Shown here: piece by piece, positions 1 through 8,747 of the stretch
Position numbering within the stretch: position 1 is the first letter of the stretch
How the letters are laid out: every line of letters begins with the position of its first letter
Assembly: GCF_000314895.2 (NCBI RefSeq)
Contig: NZ_CM001773.1
Location: forward strand, 3,128,935 to 3,192,934
Length of the DNA stretch: 64,000 nucleotides
Source: Providencia sneebia DSM 19967
GTDB taxonomy: Bacteria; Pseudomonadota; Gammaproteobacteria; Enterobacterales; Enterobacteriaceae
Direction: 5' to 3'
The notes under the pieces: generated by a model
What the model was told of the DNA's origin: nothing
What the model saw: the letters and a program-made list of their open reading frames with translations, nothing else
Database searches by the model: none
Translations under genes and position numbers: made by a program

Positions 1-180
1 GAGTGAAGCCAACAATGCTGTAGTGTGAAGGGTGACATTCCTTTGTACATCTATACCCTAAAACATTCACATCACAGCGAGGCGGCAAGCGAAATTCCTC
101 CAAGGAGCATACATAAGTATGTGACTTGGGGAATAGAGTGAAGCCAACAATGCTGTGGTGTGAAGTATGACGGGTATACA
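1..180. repeat. Dispersed intergenic repeat, one partial and one full unit
   Basis: A 30-base segment at 1-30 is repeated at 136-165 with one mismatch (A/G at the 22nd base). Between them lie a short palindrome (ctccaaggag) and a second one centred on acataagtatgt, and the second unit ends in tgaagtatgacgggtata. Units of this general form recur in intergenic regions of enterobacteria; that is from memory and I do not assign a family name. A degraded relative lies near 26.45 kb. No coding potential is visible. Confidence 0.55.
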
Positions 181-195
181 CAGAAAAGAACAAAG

Positions 196-563
196 TTATA
201 AACACCTAACCATATTAACATGGATGTTATTCACTTTTTCTGTGGATATCTATGTTAACAACCCGATAGTAATCGGGGTATATCCCAATATTCTTTTTTT
301 ATCAGGAAATTTCAATTTTTATTAACCCTATTCAAATCAAATAAATAGCAGAATTTTATCACTCTTATTCCGCGATTATCTTTTCAGCATTTTTCCTTAG
401 GAGTTCAAGTGAACAAAGAACAATCAATGTATGCTTTATCCACAAGTAATGTACTTAAGTTATCCATTTTATGTGATGCTGATCAATAAAATGCTCACGT
501 CAAGCCTGTAAATCCACACAGTAATACCTGTTTTTCACAGTTATCCAATAATCCTGTGGATAA
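196..563. promoter_or_regulatory. Cluster of DnaA-box-like 9-mers
   Basis: Exact matches to TTWTNCACA lie at 436-444 (TTATCCACA, plus), 531-539 (TTTTTCACA, plus) and 555-563 (TTATCCACA, minus). One-mismatch versions are at 196-204 and 241-249, and two-mismatch versions at 460-468, 510-518 and 541-549. Few GATC sites are present (477-482 and 573-576 areas), so this does not look like oriC, and the neighbouring gene mutH is not an oriC neighbour in relatives. It could titrate DnaA in the manner of datA, or regulate a flanking gene. The remainder of 181-740 is AT-rich with no gene. Confidence 0.5.
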
Positions 564-740
564 CCCAGTGAATGATCCTGTGATTATCATGGGATGAACT
601 TGAATAACCCCTTTTCGATTTAAAACAAAATTGAATAATTTAGTAATATACCTTTTTATATCAATAGATTAATAACCACTAATAAATGATGATATACTAA
701 CCAAACTTTATGACTTTTTTTTGCCTATTTTTTCACCATC

Positions 741-1424
741 ATGACATTTATACCACCAGCATCACCTGAAAGTGAAACTGTCCTTATGGCGCGAGCAACT
801 GCGCTTGCCGGATACACACTGGGAGAGCTTGCTCATTATGCAGGCTTACCTATACCACCTGACCTCAAACGTGATAAAGGCTGGGTTGGCATGTTATTGG
901 AATATTTTTTAGGGGCAACTGCTGGGAGTAAGCCTGAACAAGACTTCGCGAATATAGGAATAGAATTAAAAACAATTCCTATCGACCGAAATGGAGTGCC
1001 ACTTGAAACCACATTTGTCTCTGTCGCGCCCTTAACAGGTAATAGCGGCGTAACTTGGGAAAATAGCCATGTGTGCCGTAAACTATCCCGAGTGCTGTGG
1101 TTTCCAATTGAAGGTGAACGACAAATTCCACTTGCCGAACGTCGCGTTGCTAGTCCATTGTTGTGGAGCCCATCACCTTTAGAAGAACAATTATTACGCC
1201 AAGATTGGGAAGAATTAATGGATTTAATTGTGTTAGGCAAGGTTGAAACAATTACTGCGCGTCACGGACAAGTTTTGCAAATTCGCCCAAAAGCCGCTAA
1301 CAGCAAAGCTTTAACAGAAGGAATTGGTGAATTTGGTCAACCTATTATGACATTGCCGAGGGGCTTTTATCTTAAAAAAGATTTTACCACCCCTCTTCTT
1401 GCAAGACATTTTAAAACAACCTAA
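741..1424 (+). CDS. mutH: DNA mismatch repair endonuclease MutH
   Basis: MutH nicks the unmethylated strand at hemimethylated GATC sites after activation by MutS-MutL, directing repair to the new strand. The 227-residue product has the length of E. coli MutH. The type II restriction-like catalytic triad is visible as Asp68, Glu75 and Lys77 ([13 protein letters not shown]). The ATG at 741 follows an AT-rich leader without a strong ribosome binding site. A short inverted repeat (aatgag/ctcatt) just after the stop is a weak terminator candidate. The gene is monocistronic here and converges on the aldo/keto reductase. Confidence 0.95.
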   Translation: MTFIPPASPESETVLMARATALAGYTLGELAHYAGLPIPPDLKRDKGWVGMLLEYFLGATAGSKPEQDFANIGIELKTIPIDRNGVPLETTFVSVAPLTGNSGVTWENSHVCRKLSRVLWFPIEGERQIPLAERRVASPLLWSPSPLEEQLLRQDWEELMDLIVLGKVETITARHGQVLQIRPKAANSKALTEGIGEFGQPIMTLPRGFYLKKDFTTPLLARHFKTT

Positions 1425-1464
1425 TGAGCGCAACTCATTAAGCCTCATAAATCAGTCAGAATGA

Positions 1465-2298
1465 CTAAAACTCTTCATAAACAGCAGGATCTTGATCCTT
1501 AATTCTTCCATTGGATGAAGATATCGAATTAATTTTCTGCATATCTTCTGCCGATAATGCAAAATCAAATATATCAATATTTTCAATTTGGCGAGAAACT
1601 TTTGAAGATTTAGGGATTGGTAATGCATCGAGCTGCAAATGCCAACGAAGAATAATCTGTGAAACTGTTTTTTGATATTTATGTGAAAGTTCCACCAATA
1701 TATGATTAGCGAGCACCTCACCTGCCCTGCCTAACGGGCTCCATGATTGAGTAATAATATTTTTCGATTCATCATATTTGCGCTGTTCTTGCTGATTAAA
1801 ACGTGGATGCAACTCAATTTGATTAATAACAGGTAAAACACCCGTTTCTAATTCTAAAGTATCGATATGCTCTGGAAGGAAATTACATACACCAATACTT
1901 CTAATTAATCCTGATTTTTGTGAATCAATTAATGCTTGCCATGCTTCGACAAACTGACCTTGTTTTGGATTAGGCCAATGAATTAAATATAAATCGACAT
2001 AATCCAAACCTAAGCGAGCGATTGATTCTTGGATAGTGCGCAGTGCAGGTTTATATTGTTGATGACGACCGGGTAATTTTGATGTAACTGTGATTTGATC
2101 TCTTGGAATTGAACTATTTTTTATCGCCTTACCGACAATTCCTTCATTTTCATAATTAAAGGCTGTATCAATTAAGCGATATCCGTTTAACAGTGCGTTT
2201 TCAATTATCCGAGTTCCTTCCACACCATTCAATTCATACGTACCAAAACCAATTTTAGGGATTTGAAAACCATCTCGTAATTCATAAGATTGAACCAT
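1465..2298 (-). CDS. Aldo/keto reductase (AKR family, DkgA/YvgN-like)
   Basis: NAD(P)H-dependent oxidoreductase of the small AKR type, 277 residues. Family features are visible: the N-terminal barrel strand with GFGTYEL, the catalytic Asp-Tyr region DTAFNYENE, the Lys in TSKLPG, the His in IHWPNP, and a C-terminal cofactor-binding segment IPKSSKVSR. I chose the ATG at 2298 because GAGGAG lies six bases upstream; upstream in-frame ATGs overlap that site. Substrate cannot be told; relatives reduce diketogluconate or methylglyoxal-type aldehydes. Divergent from the alpha/beta hydrolase. Confidence 0.85.
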   Translation of the reverse strand: MVQSYELRDGFQIPKIGFGTYELNGVEGTRIIENALLNGYRLIDTAFNYENEGIVGKAIKNSSIPRDQITVTSKLPGRHQQYKPALRTIQESIARLGLDYVDLYLIHWPNPKQGQFVEAWQALIDSQKSGLIRSIGVCNFLPEHIDTLELETGVLPVINQIELHPRFNQQEQRKYDESKNIITQSWSPLGRAGEVLANHILVELSHKYQKTVSQIILRWHLQLDALPIPKSSKVSRQIENIDIFDFALSAEDMQKINSISSSNGRIKDQDPAVYEEF

Positions 2299-2653
2299 TG
2301 TCATCTCCTCATTCATATTGAATATCTTTTTGGATAGATTGTTAGGCTACAAAATTAGAATAGCAGAACCTCAATCAATTAACTGTTCAAATAGTGAGAT
2401 TATGCTATTTGTAAAATAAGGTATTTCCACTAATAACAATAGTACTTTTATTTGATTTATACCGTTTTATTTGAAAGAAAATTTTTCATAAGCAAATCTT
2501 CATCAATAAAATAGGTAAATTCTGACATTAATTTTTGCATTATGACTGTTCATTATTTTATTATGCTGTCTGTATACCATTATTAAAAAAATAATATTCT
2601 TATTTAACTTTAATAGCTGCAACATTAGCTATCTTATCTCTTAGGAATTGACA
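2299..2653. other. Divergent AT-rich intergenic region
   Basis: The 355-base gap separates two divergently transcribed genes and presumably holds both promoters. It is AT-rich throughout. I see no convincing operator, RNA gene or short ORF in it. Confidence 0.5.
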
Positions 2654-3523
2654 ATGCAGAGCAATAAATTAATAAATACACGTCAACATTTTTATAAATT
2701 ATCTGATGGCCGCGATTTATGTTGGTTTGAATCTGGCCCAATAACAGGTTTTCCTGTCATCTTTTGTACAGGTGCCGGAATGAGTGGTTTATTAGGCTTT
2801 GGAATTGACCTGCTAGAAAAGTTACATATTCGTCTGATTGTCCCTGAACGTGCGGGATTAGGTGAATCAACTCAAGATCCTCAAAAATCATTTTTAAGAT
2901 ATGCTGCTGATATTGAACAGTTATTAAAATCTCAACATATTACGCATTATTCTGTAGTCGGTTTTTCTCAAGGTGCAGTATTTGCAATGGCACTGGCTTT
3001 TTATGGCAAACCTAAATCTCTAGTTATTGCTTCAGGGCAAGATCAATTTGACTATCCCACCACAGCAGCTTTATTAAAAAGCGATGTTCTCAATTTACAA
3101 AAACAAGCTATTGAAACACCTGATGAGCTTTCTAATTGGCTACAAAAGAATGTCACTGCCGCATGGCTGCTCGCATTTATCTTGCATTATAGTGCGCAAG
3201 TTGATCAGCAAATTTATAATGAAGAGACTTTTCTCGAAGCATATACAGATTGTGTATACAGAGCATTTGATCAAGGAAATTGGGGCTACATACAAGACTT
3301 ACTAATCTCATTTCAACAATGGCCTTTTAGTCCAGAAGAGATCTATTGCCCCGTTTCATTATGGTATGGTCAGCAAGATACCAGCACAGTTCACTCTCCT
3401 GATTTTGGCAAAACACTGGCAACACGTTTTCCCAACTGCAAACATTATCTTTTTGCAGATGAAGGCGGTTCATTGCTGTGGACACAAGCTGAGCGTATTT
3501 TAGCAAGCTTACAGCCAAAATGA
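2654..3523 (+). CDS. Alpha/beta-fold hydrolase
   Basis: A 289-residue soluble alpha/beta hydrolase. The nucleophile elbow GFSQGA lies in the middle of the protein, an oxyanion region follows FCTGAGMSG, and an acidic residue (YGQQDTS) with a C-terminal basic/acidic segment completes a plausible triad. ATG 2654 is preceded by AGGA at a suitable distance; the codon six bases earlier is TTG. No operon partner is evident and the substrate is unknown. A hairpin (gagctcc/gggagctc, 3553-3573) follows and may end the transcript. Confidence 0.75.
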   Translation: MQSNKLINTRQHFYKLSDGRDLCWFESGPITGFPVIFCTGAGMSGLLGFGIDLLEKLHIRLIVPERAGLGESTQDPQKSFLRYAADIEQLLKSQHITHYSVVGFSQGAVFAMALAFYGKPKSLVIASGQDQFDYPTTAALLKSDVLNLQKQAIETPDELSNWLQKNVTAAWLLAFILHYSAQVDQQIYNEETFLEAYTDCVYRAFDQGNWGYIQDLLISFQQWPFSPEEIYCPVSLWYGQQDTSTVHSPDFGKTLATRFPNCKHYLFADEGGSLLWTQAERILASLQPK

Positions 3524-3647
3524 GTCAGAACTAATAATATACAAGTTCAACTTGAGCTCCTAAAAAGGGAGCTCTGAAAGTCCACATATTCTTTCGTTCC
3601 AAGCATCAAGTTAATGGGAGATCTCAAACACAGAAACGGTGGCTTAC

Positions 3648-4571
3648 CTAAACTCTTTTCATGTTTATCTGCAACTCAGTCTGTTCTGCAAATAACGTTT
3701 CAATCATGAAATCAATAAAAACTCGTAATTTTGGGGCTAAGTGTTTACTTGATGACCAAAGTAAACGGAAAGTGCCTTGATGCTCGATTTGTTCATCCAT
3801 TATCGTGACTAACTCCCCTCTCTCAATGGCTTTTTGGGTCATAAAATCAGGGAGGCATGCAATGCCCAAGCCTGCTAAAACTACATCCATCAAGGCTGCT
3901 GAACTATTGCTTGTCATCGACGTGGGTATGATTAGTTCAGGTGCATCTTTAACGCACTTTAACGGCCACTCCTCCAGCTTATTGGTACTTGGGAATTTAT
4001 GCTGCAAACAGATATGATGAACAAGATCGGCGGGTTCTGTAGGGGTGCCATGATGATTTAAATAGGCTGGAGATGCAACCAATTGTAGATGATAATTGCC
4101 TAGAGGTCGTGACATCAACCTTGAGTCTGTAGGCAATCCTGTGCGTATTACGACATCAAAACCCTCGTCTATCACATCAACTAAGCGGTCTGAAAAATCT
4201 ATATCTAACTCAATAGCAGGATAGCGTTGCATGAAAGCCGTGATTGCAGGCATGATCAACATGCCGACTAACGGCAAGCTAACGCGCAACTTTCCTTTTG
4301 GCATCTGTTGAGTAGCACACAGCTCTAGTTCGGCCGCCTCAATTTCAGACAAAATACGCCTACAACGCTCTAAGAAAAGTGAACCTTCTGCCGTCAAAGT
4401 GATGCTACGCGTACTACGATGAAATAATCTCACTCCTAACCGTTCTTCCAGCCTAGAAACACTTTTACCTACAGCAGATGAAGAGACACCTAAGTTGCGG
4501 CCTGCATCAGAAAAACTGCGGGTTTCTGCTGCTTGAACAAAGAACGCAATGCTATTTAATGATTCCATCAC
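3648..4571 (-). CDS. LysR-family transcriptional regulator
   Basis: The 307-residue protein has a winged helix-turn-helix at about residues 1-60 (SFSDAGRNLGVSSSAVGKSVSRLEERLG in part) and a periplasmic-binding-like effector domain at about 90-300. It lies back to back with the MFS gene at 4722, with 150 bases between. This is the usual arrangement in which a LysR protein controls its divergent neighbour and itself. The effector is unknown. Translation may start at either of two adjacent ATG codons. Confidence 0.9.
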   Translation of the reverse strand: MMESLNSIAFFVQAAETRSFSDAGRNLGVSSSAVGKSVSRLEERLGVRLFHRSTRSITLTAEGSLFLERCRRILSEIEAAELELCATQQMPKGKLRVSLPLVGMLIMPAITAFMQRYPAIELDIDFSDRLVDVIDEGFDVVIRTGLPTDSRLMSRPLGNYHLQLVASPAYLNHHGTPTEPADLVHHICLQHKFPSTNKLEEWPLKCVKDAPELIIPTSMTSNSSAALMDVVLAGLGIACLPDFMTQKAIERGELVTIMDEQIEHQGTFRLLWSSSKHLAPKLRVFIDFMIETLFAEQTELQINMKRV

Positions 4572-4721
4572 TTTGCCTATTTAAGAATATTTGTCCTATA
4601 TGTTATGAACATTAGCATTATTGTCTTTCATGGTAAATCCCAGCAACATGAGTGCCTTCATCTCAGTCATATTGATTTTGAGTTATTAGAACTCATTGTT
4701 GATATTTAAAAAGGCAAGATT

Positions 4722-5915
4722 ATGGCAAGTTCTACAACAATGCTTAACGGTACACAAAATATCCCAATGCCCATTGCATCACTATTAGCTATGGCATTAG
4801 CGGGATTCATTACCATCCTTACAGAAGCACTACCATCGGGATTACTGCCACAAATCAGCGCAGGTTTGAATGTATCTGAATCGCTTGCTGGGCAGTTAGT
4901 CACCCTATATGCAATTGGATCATTAGTTGCAGCAATTCCATTAACTGCCGCAACACAAGGTGTACGCCGTCGTCCATTACTTTTATCGGCTATTGCAGGT
5001 TTTGTGGTTGCAAATACCGTCACAACTTTTTCAAACAGCTTTACATTTATAATGGTAGCGCGTTTTTTAGCTGGGGTTTCAGCAGGGTTGTTATGGGCAT
5101 TATTGGCAGGATATGCCGCACGCTTGGTTCCCGACCATCAAAAAGGAAAAGCAATTGCCATTGCAATGGTGGGCGCGCCCTTAGCGCTTTCATTGGGTGT
5201 GCCTGTTGGTACATTTCTTGGTAATTTTGTCAGTTGGCGCATGTGTTTTGGTATCATGAGTATATTGGCACTAGGACTGATGTTATGGGTACGTATTCAG
5301 GTTCCTGATTTTAATGGGCAAGAAGCTGGGAAACGTTTGCCACTGAAGCGAGTATTGACCATTTCGGGCGTCCGCCCCGTTCTCCTCGTAGTTCTGTTCT
5401 TTGTGTTAGCGCATAACATTCTCTATACCTATATTGCACCATTTTTAATGAAAGCAGGAATGGCTGAAAGAATCGATTTGGTGCTACTTGTGTTTGGCCT
5501 CACTTCACTTCTGGGCATTTGGGTTATTGGCGTGCTAATTGATCGCCATCTACGTATATTGACGCTAGCTTGTACCGTATTGTTTGGATTGTCCGCACTG
5601 GTATTGGGGATAGCCGATAATATGCCGAGTGTGATTTATCTGGCGATAGGTGCTTGGGGGCTTGCCTTTGGCGGGGCAGGAACATTGTTCCAGACGGCAA
5701 TAGCCAAAACAGCTGGCGATGCTGCTGATGTCGCACAGTCAATGTTAGTTACAGCTTGGAACATTGCTATTGCAGGTGGGGGAATTATTGGCGGTATATT
5801 ACTTGATAAACAAGGTGTTTCAACGTTTTTCCCAACGTTATTGGTGTTGTTAGCGGCTACTTTGATTGTCGTTTTGTCAGCCAAGAAACACGGTTTTCCA
5901 AAACAAGCTAGCTAA
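4722..5915 (+). CDS. MFS efflux transporter, AraJ/sugar-efflux-like (DHA1)
   Basis: A 397-residue inner-membrane protein with about 12 hydrophobic segments. The loop 2-3 MFS motif is reduced (ATQGVRRRPLL) and motif C-like sequence is seen in segment 5 (GAPLALSLGVPVGTFLG). ATG 4722 has AAGG eight bases upstream. It is probably controlled by the divergent LysR gene. The family exports sugars, antibiotics or metabolites by proton antiport; the substrate cannot be read from sequence. A weak inverted repeat (ttgagcgcc/ggtgctcaa) follows at about 5929-5956. Confidence 0.85.
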   Translation: MASSTTMLNGTQNIPMPIASLLAMALAGFITILTEALPSGLLPQISAGLNVSESLAGQLVTLYAIGSLVAAIPLTAATQGVRRRPLLLSAIAGFVVANTVTTFSNSFTFIMVARFLAGVSAGLLWALLAGYAARLVPDHQKGKAIAIAMVGAPLALSLGVPVGTFLGNFVSWRMCFGIMSILALGLMLWVRIQVPDFNGQEAGKRLPLKRVLTISGVRPVLLVVLFFVLAHNILYTYIAPFLMKAGMAERIDLVLLVFGLTSLLGIWVIGVLIDRHLRILTLACTVLFGLSALVLGIADNMPSVIYLAIGAWGLAFGGAGTLFQTAIAKTAGDAADVAQSMLVTAWNIAIAGGGIIGGILLDKQGVSTFFPTLLVLLAATLIVVLSAKKHGFPKQAS

Positions 5916-6171
5916 ATTAGGATAGTTATTGAGCGCCTTTCATCTGGTGCTCAATACAAAGCGTATTATTTAAGCGAGTAACAAATCCGTTAACCTTCAA
6001 GTGCAAAAGCATACTCATGTGATTCATCTGCTATTTAATCATCGACCAATGACCAATCAAGCTTTCAACCTTATCATAAATAGGGTTTTGTCGTCAGGAT
6101 ATCACTTGCAACATAAGTATCTTTAACAAAACAAGCCGTTAACTTAGGTGCTAACTAATATTAATTGGTAT

Positions 6172-6906
6172 TTATGTACGAGGTATAACCATAGAGGTAT
6201 AAACATGGTCACCCTCAATTCGATAAACAACCCTTACTCTATCACCCACTTGCCATATTGATGAAAGTGAAACGGTCAATACAAATAGCATGTCACATTG
6301 ACTAAGTTCAATTAACATGACGCAATCAAAATCAAAAATGTAACCAACATCATTATAAATAGCTTTAAAGATAGACTCTTTAGCAGAAAATATTAATGTA
6401 ATGAATAATGGTTCAGATAAAAATTTATCTTTTACTATATTAAGTTCCTGTACTATATTAAGTTCCTGAGATTTGATCACTTCAGACTTAATGCTATTCG
6501 CAATTTCATTACTAAAAATGACCTCACTGTCTATACCAATATTTTTATAAAGGCGAGAACTTGCAACACAAGCTGCTGCAATTGAGGATGAATGCGTGAT
6601 AGAACCAATAACACCTTCTGGCCAAATAGGGCTTCTATCTAGAGCCACACCCACATTGGTATATTGTGTTAAGCTAAATTTTCTTAAGGATAATTGAGCA
6701 CAAATTCTTCCCGCTAAAAATTCACAGCGCCTCTTTGCCACCATTTTAGAAAAATTAGCTGGTAAAGTTATTTGATGATACAAAAAATCACTTTCATCAA
6801 TATCGTTTAATTGAAAAACTATTTGAGAATAGAAAAGGTTATGACTAAGAATAGGAAAGCTAACAGGGGAAATAGAATATTTAAATTTAAACGATAAGTT
6901 TGACAC
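6172..6906 (-). CDS. entD: EntD-like 4'-phosphopantetheinyl transferase
   Basis: Transfers phosphopantetheine from CoA to carrier-protein serines, activating PCP and ArCP domains. The 244-residue protein shows the EntD/Sfp motifs: RRCEFLAGR near residues 59-67, the magnesium-binding GIDSE, and FSAKESIFKA. It is the last gene of the island, 172 bases after entA. Its likely client here is the PCP of NRPS2; the EntB carrier domain is a relic. A perfect 18-base tandem duplication at 6433-6468 encodes QELNIV twice, between the GIDSE and AKES motifs, so activity should be tested rather than assumed. Confidence 0.8.
   Translation of the reverse strand: MSNLSFKFKYSISPVSFPILSHNLFYSQIVFQLNDIDESDFLYHQITLPANFSKMVAKRRCEFLAGRICAQLSLRKFSLTQYTNVGVALDRSPIWPEGVIGSITHSSSIAAACVASSRLYKNIGIDSEVIFSNEIANSIKSEVIKSQELNIVQELNIVKDKFLSEPLFITLIFSAKESIFKAIYNDVGYIFDFDCVMLIELSQCDMLFVLTVSLSSIWQVGDRVRVVYRIEGDHVYTSMVIPRT
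6433..6468. repeat. Perfect 18-bp tandem duplication inside entD
   Basis: tactatattaagttcctg occurs twice head to tail (6433-6450 and 6451-6468). The unit keeps the frame and adds six residues, QELNIV, to the phosphopantetheinyl transferase. Confidence 0.9.
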
Positions 6907-7078
6907 TATATACTCACCTATATAATTTATAATATTTTTATTACACTACGATATATAAAAATAATTTTATAATTGACAGGTTAAATCATTTATTTTAATT
7001 GAATCAATTCTTTTATATTCATCAAATATAGTGGTCATTATCAATAAATTAAATGCCTAGACTACTTCCAGATTATCA

Positions 7079-7834
7079 TTATGCTCCCAAGATTGAGCCT
7101 CCATCCACCACGATATCCTGCAATGTAATATGGCTAGCAAGATCAGAGGCAAGGAATAAAATAGTACTGGCAACCTCTTGCGGACGAGCAATTTTACCTA
7201 GAGGAATACCTAATTTGAACTGCTCGCAAAAACCATGAATACGCTGCTGTTCAGCATCACTATTACTCCATAAACTGCGCTGCATATCGGTGTCTGTTGA
7301 CCCAGGGGAAACAATATTGCAACGAACACCACTCCCAGCCAATTCCAGTCCAACTGTCAGCGTCAGACTTTTTAACGCAGCTTTAGATGCTCCATAAGCA
7401 CTCATACCGATACGTGGTATATGTGCTGCATCAGAAGCGACTGTTACAATAACTCCCCTTTGCTGCTTACGAAACTGTCCCATCGTTTGCTGGAACAGAT
7501 TAAATGCCCCACCAACATTAACGGCAAAAGTTTGCTGCCACTCTTCAGCGTTCAATGTGTCGGTAGCGCCTATGTGTAATATACCAGCAGCATTCACCAA
7601 TACATCTAACTGGTCAATTTGTTGTAATAGCCGTTGGCACACTTCTTTGACTTGTGCCGCATTCGACACATCCATTTTTTGAGTATTAAACGGATAATTT
7701 TCCAGCAAAAACTCGCGGTCAAATCCAATTACCTGCGCTCCAGCTTCTACAAATGCTAGCGCGCTCGTATAACCAATACCTTTACCCGCCCCAGTGATCC
7801 AGACAGTCTTACCTTGAAAATCAAATCGCGTCAT
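7079..7834 (-). CDS. entA: 2,3-dihydro-2,3-dihydroxybenzoate dehydrogenase EntA
   Basis: Oxidises 2,3-dihydro-2,3-DHB to 2,3-dihydroxybenzoate with NAD+, the last step of DHB synthesis. The 251-residue SDR has TGAGKGIG (nucleotide binding), NAAG, the catalytic Ser region VTVASDAAH and YGASKAA. It is very close to E. coli EntA over its whole length and appears intact. Its ATG overlaps by one base (TAATG) the TAA that ended the ancestral, full-length entB frame, so it was once translationally coupled. Now the entB product stops 200 bases earlier, which may weaken that coupling. Confidence 0.95.
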   Translation of the reverse strand: MTRFDFQGKTVWITGAGKGIGYTSALAFVEAGAQVIGFDREFLLENYPFNTQKMDVSNAAQVKEVCQRLLQQIDQLDVLVNAAGILHIGATDTLNAEEWQQTFAVNVGGAFNLFQQTMGQFRKQQRGVIVTVASDAAHIPRIGMSAYGASKAALKSLTLTVGLELAGSGVRCNIVSPGSTDTDMQRSLWSNSDAEQQRIHGFCEQFKLGIPLGKIARPQEVASTILFLASDLASHITLQDIVVDGGSILGA

Positions 7835-8036
7835 TATTTCATCTCACAGGAGAGTAATTTCCACCACGCATCAATCGTCGGATTTTTACTAGTACCTCAA
7901 AATTGATATCGCTATAAACTTTGCACCAATCGTTTGCCAAATCCATTATGTGAGCAGCATCCAAGCCGTTATCAATGAAATTTTCATTCTCAAACAGTAT
8001 GTTAGGTTTAACCTAAAGCGATAACACCAATGTTCA
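7834..8036 (-). pseudogene. Relic of the EntB aryl carrier protein (ArCP) domain
   Basis: Reading on in the entB frame past its TGA (8034-8036) gives sequence collinear with the E. coli EntB carrier domain: FENENFIDNGLDAAHIM then DWCKVYSDINFEVLV. A second in-frame stop (TAG) is at 8013-8015. The carrier serine of GLDS has become Ala (GCT at 7956-7958). One base is missing from a T-run at 7883-7887; in the shifted frame the domain ends NPTIDAWWKLLSCEMK, almost as in E. coli, with TAA at 7834-7836 overlapping entA. The domain can be neither translated nor phosphopantetheinylated as it stands. Confidence 0.92.
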
Positions 8037-8690
8037 CAAAACATCTTTGTTAGCAGGAACAGAGCTCGATAATAAATCTTGAGTCATGACGACTCGTCCA
8101 GAAAGTTCAGCAACATACTTCAAAGACATAAGGTGCTTTTCACGACTAAAATCGGCTAAGGCATCAGCCACCATAAACGGTTTAATATCCCGCATGAAGG
8201 CATCAGTTGCAGTCGTCATACACCCAATATGAGAATACACGCCAGTAATGATGAGCTGATCCCTCCCAGTATCTTTCAACATTTGTTCCAGCGAAGAACG
8301 GTGAAACGCACTGTAACGCCATTTCGTCATGACAATGTCGTTCTCATCGGGTGTTAGCAAATCGACCACTTTCTGTTTCTCAGGAGAATGTGTAAGACCC
8401 GGTCCCCACATATCATTAAGAAGCGCTCGATCTTCGTCATTTTGCTCATTTGGCTGAGCGGTGTAATAGACCGGAATATTATATTTTTTACAATACTGAC
8501 GTAACGCGGCAATATTTTTAATGACTCGCTCCAGCATCTGGCAGTCCTCACCCCAGAAGCTAACAAAATAATCCTGCATATCGTGAATTAGCAATGAAGC
8601 ACATTCTGGCTCAAATGCCCAATTCACCTTATTTACAGGAATTTCCTGAGCAATAGGCAGCGTATAATCCTGTAATTGAGGTATTGACAT
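8034..8690 (-). CDS. entB: Isochorismatase (EntB N-terminal domain only)
   Basis: Hydrolyses isochorismate to 2,3-dihydro-2,3-DHB and pyruvate. The 218 residues match the isochorismatase domain of E. coli EntB throughout, including LIHDMQDYF with the catalytic Asp, VKWRYSAF and the TGVYSHIGCM loop. Family members with both functions are about 285 residues. Here a TGA lies where E. coli has an Arg codon, cutting off the aryl carrier domain, whose relic follows. The hydrolase should remain active, since this domain folds independently. The start at 8690 follows GGGAG. The gene lies 57 bases after entC. Confidence 0.93.
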   Translation of the reverse strand: MSIPQLQDYTLPIAQEIPVNKVNWAFEPECASLLIHDMQDYFVSFWGEDCQMLERVIKNIAALRQYCKKYNIPVYYTAQPNEQNDEDRALLNDMWGPGLTHSPEKQKVVDLLTPDENDIVMTKWRYSAFHRSSLEQMLKDTGRDQLIITGVYSHIGCMTTATDAFMRDIKPFMVADALADFSREKHLMSLKYVAELSGRVVMTQDLLSSSVPANKDVL

Positions 8691-8747
8691 ATCATATATC
8701 TCCCTTGACGTTATAAAGTCAGGTTCATAAAGAAATACATATCGTAG

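Noticed and set aside
181..740. Possible chromosomal oriC
   Set aside because: DnaA boxes are clustered, but GATC sites are few, no typical AT-rich 13-mers were seen, and the flanking gene is mutH rather than mnmG/mioC.
1452..1721. 89-codon frame inside the aldo/keto reductase gene
   Set aside because: Shadow of the real gene in another frame; no recognisable domain.
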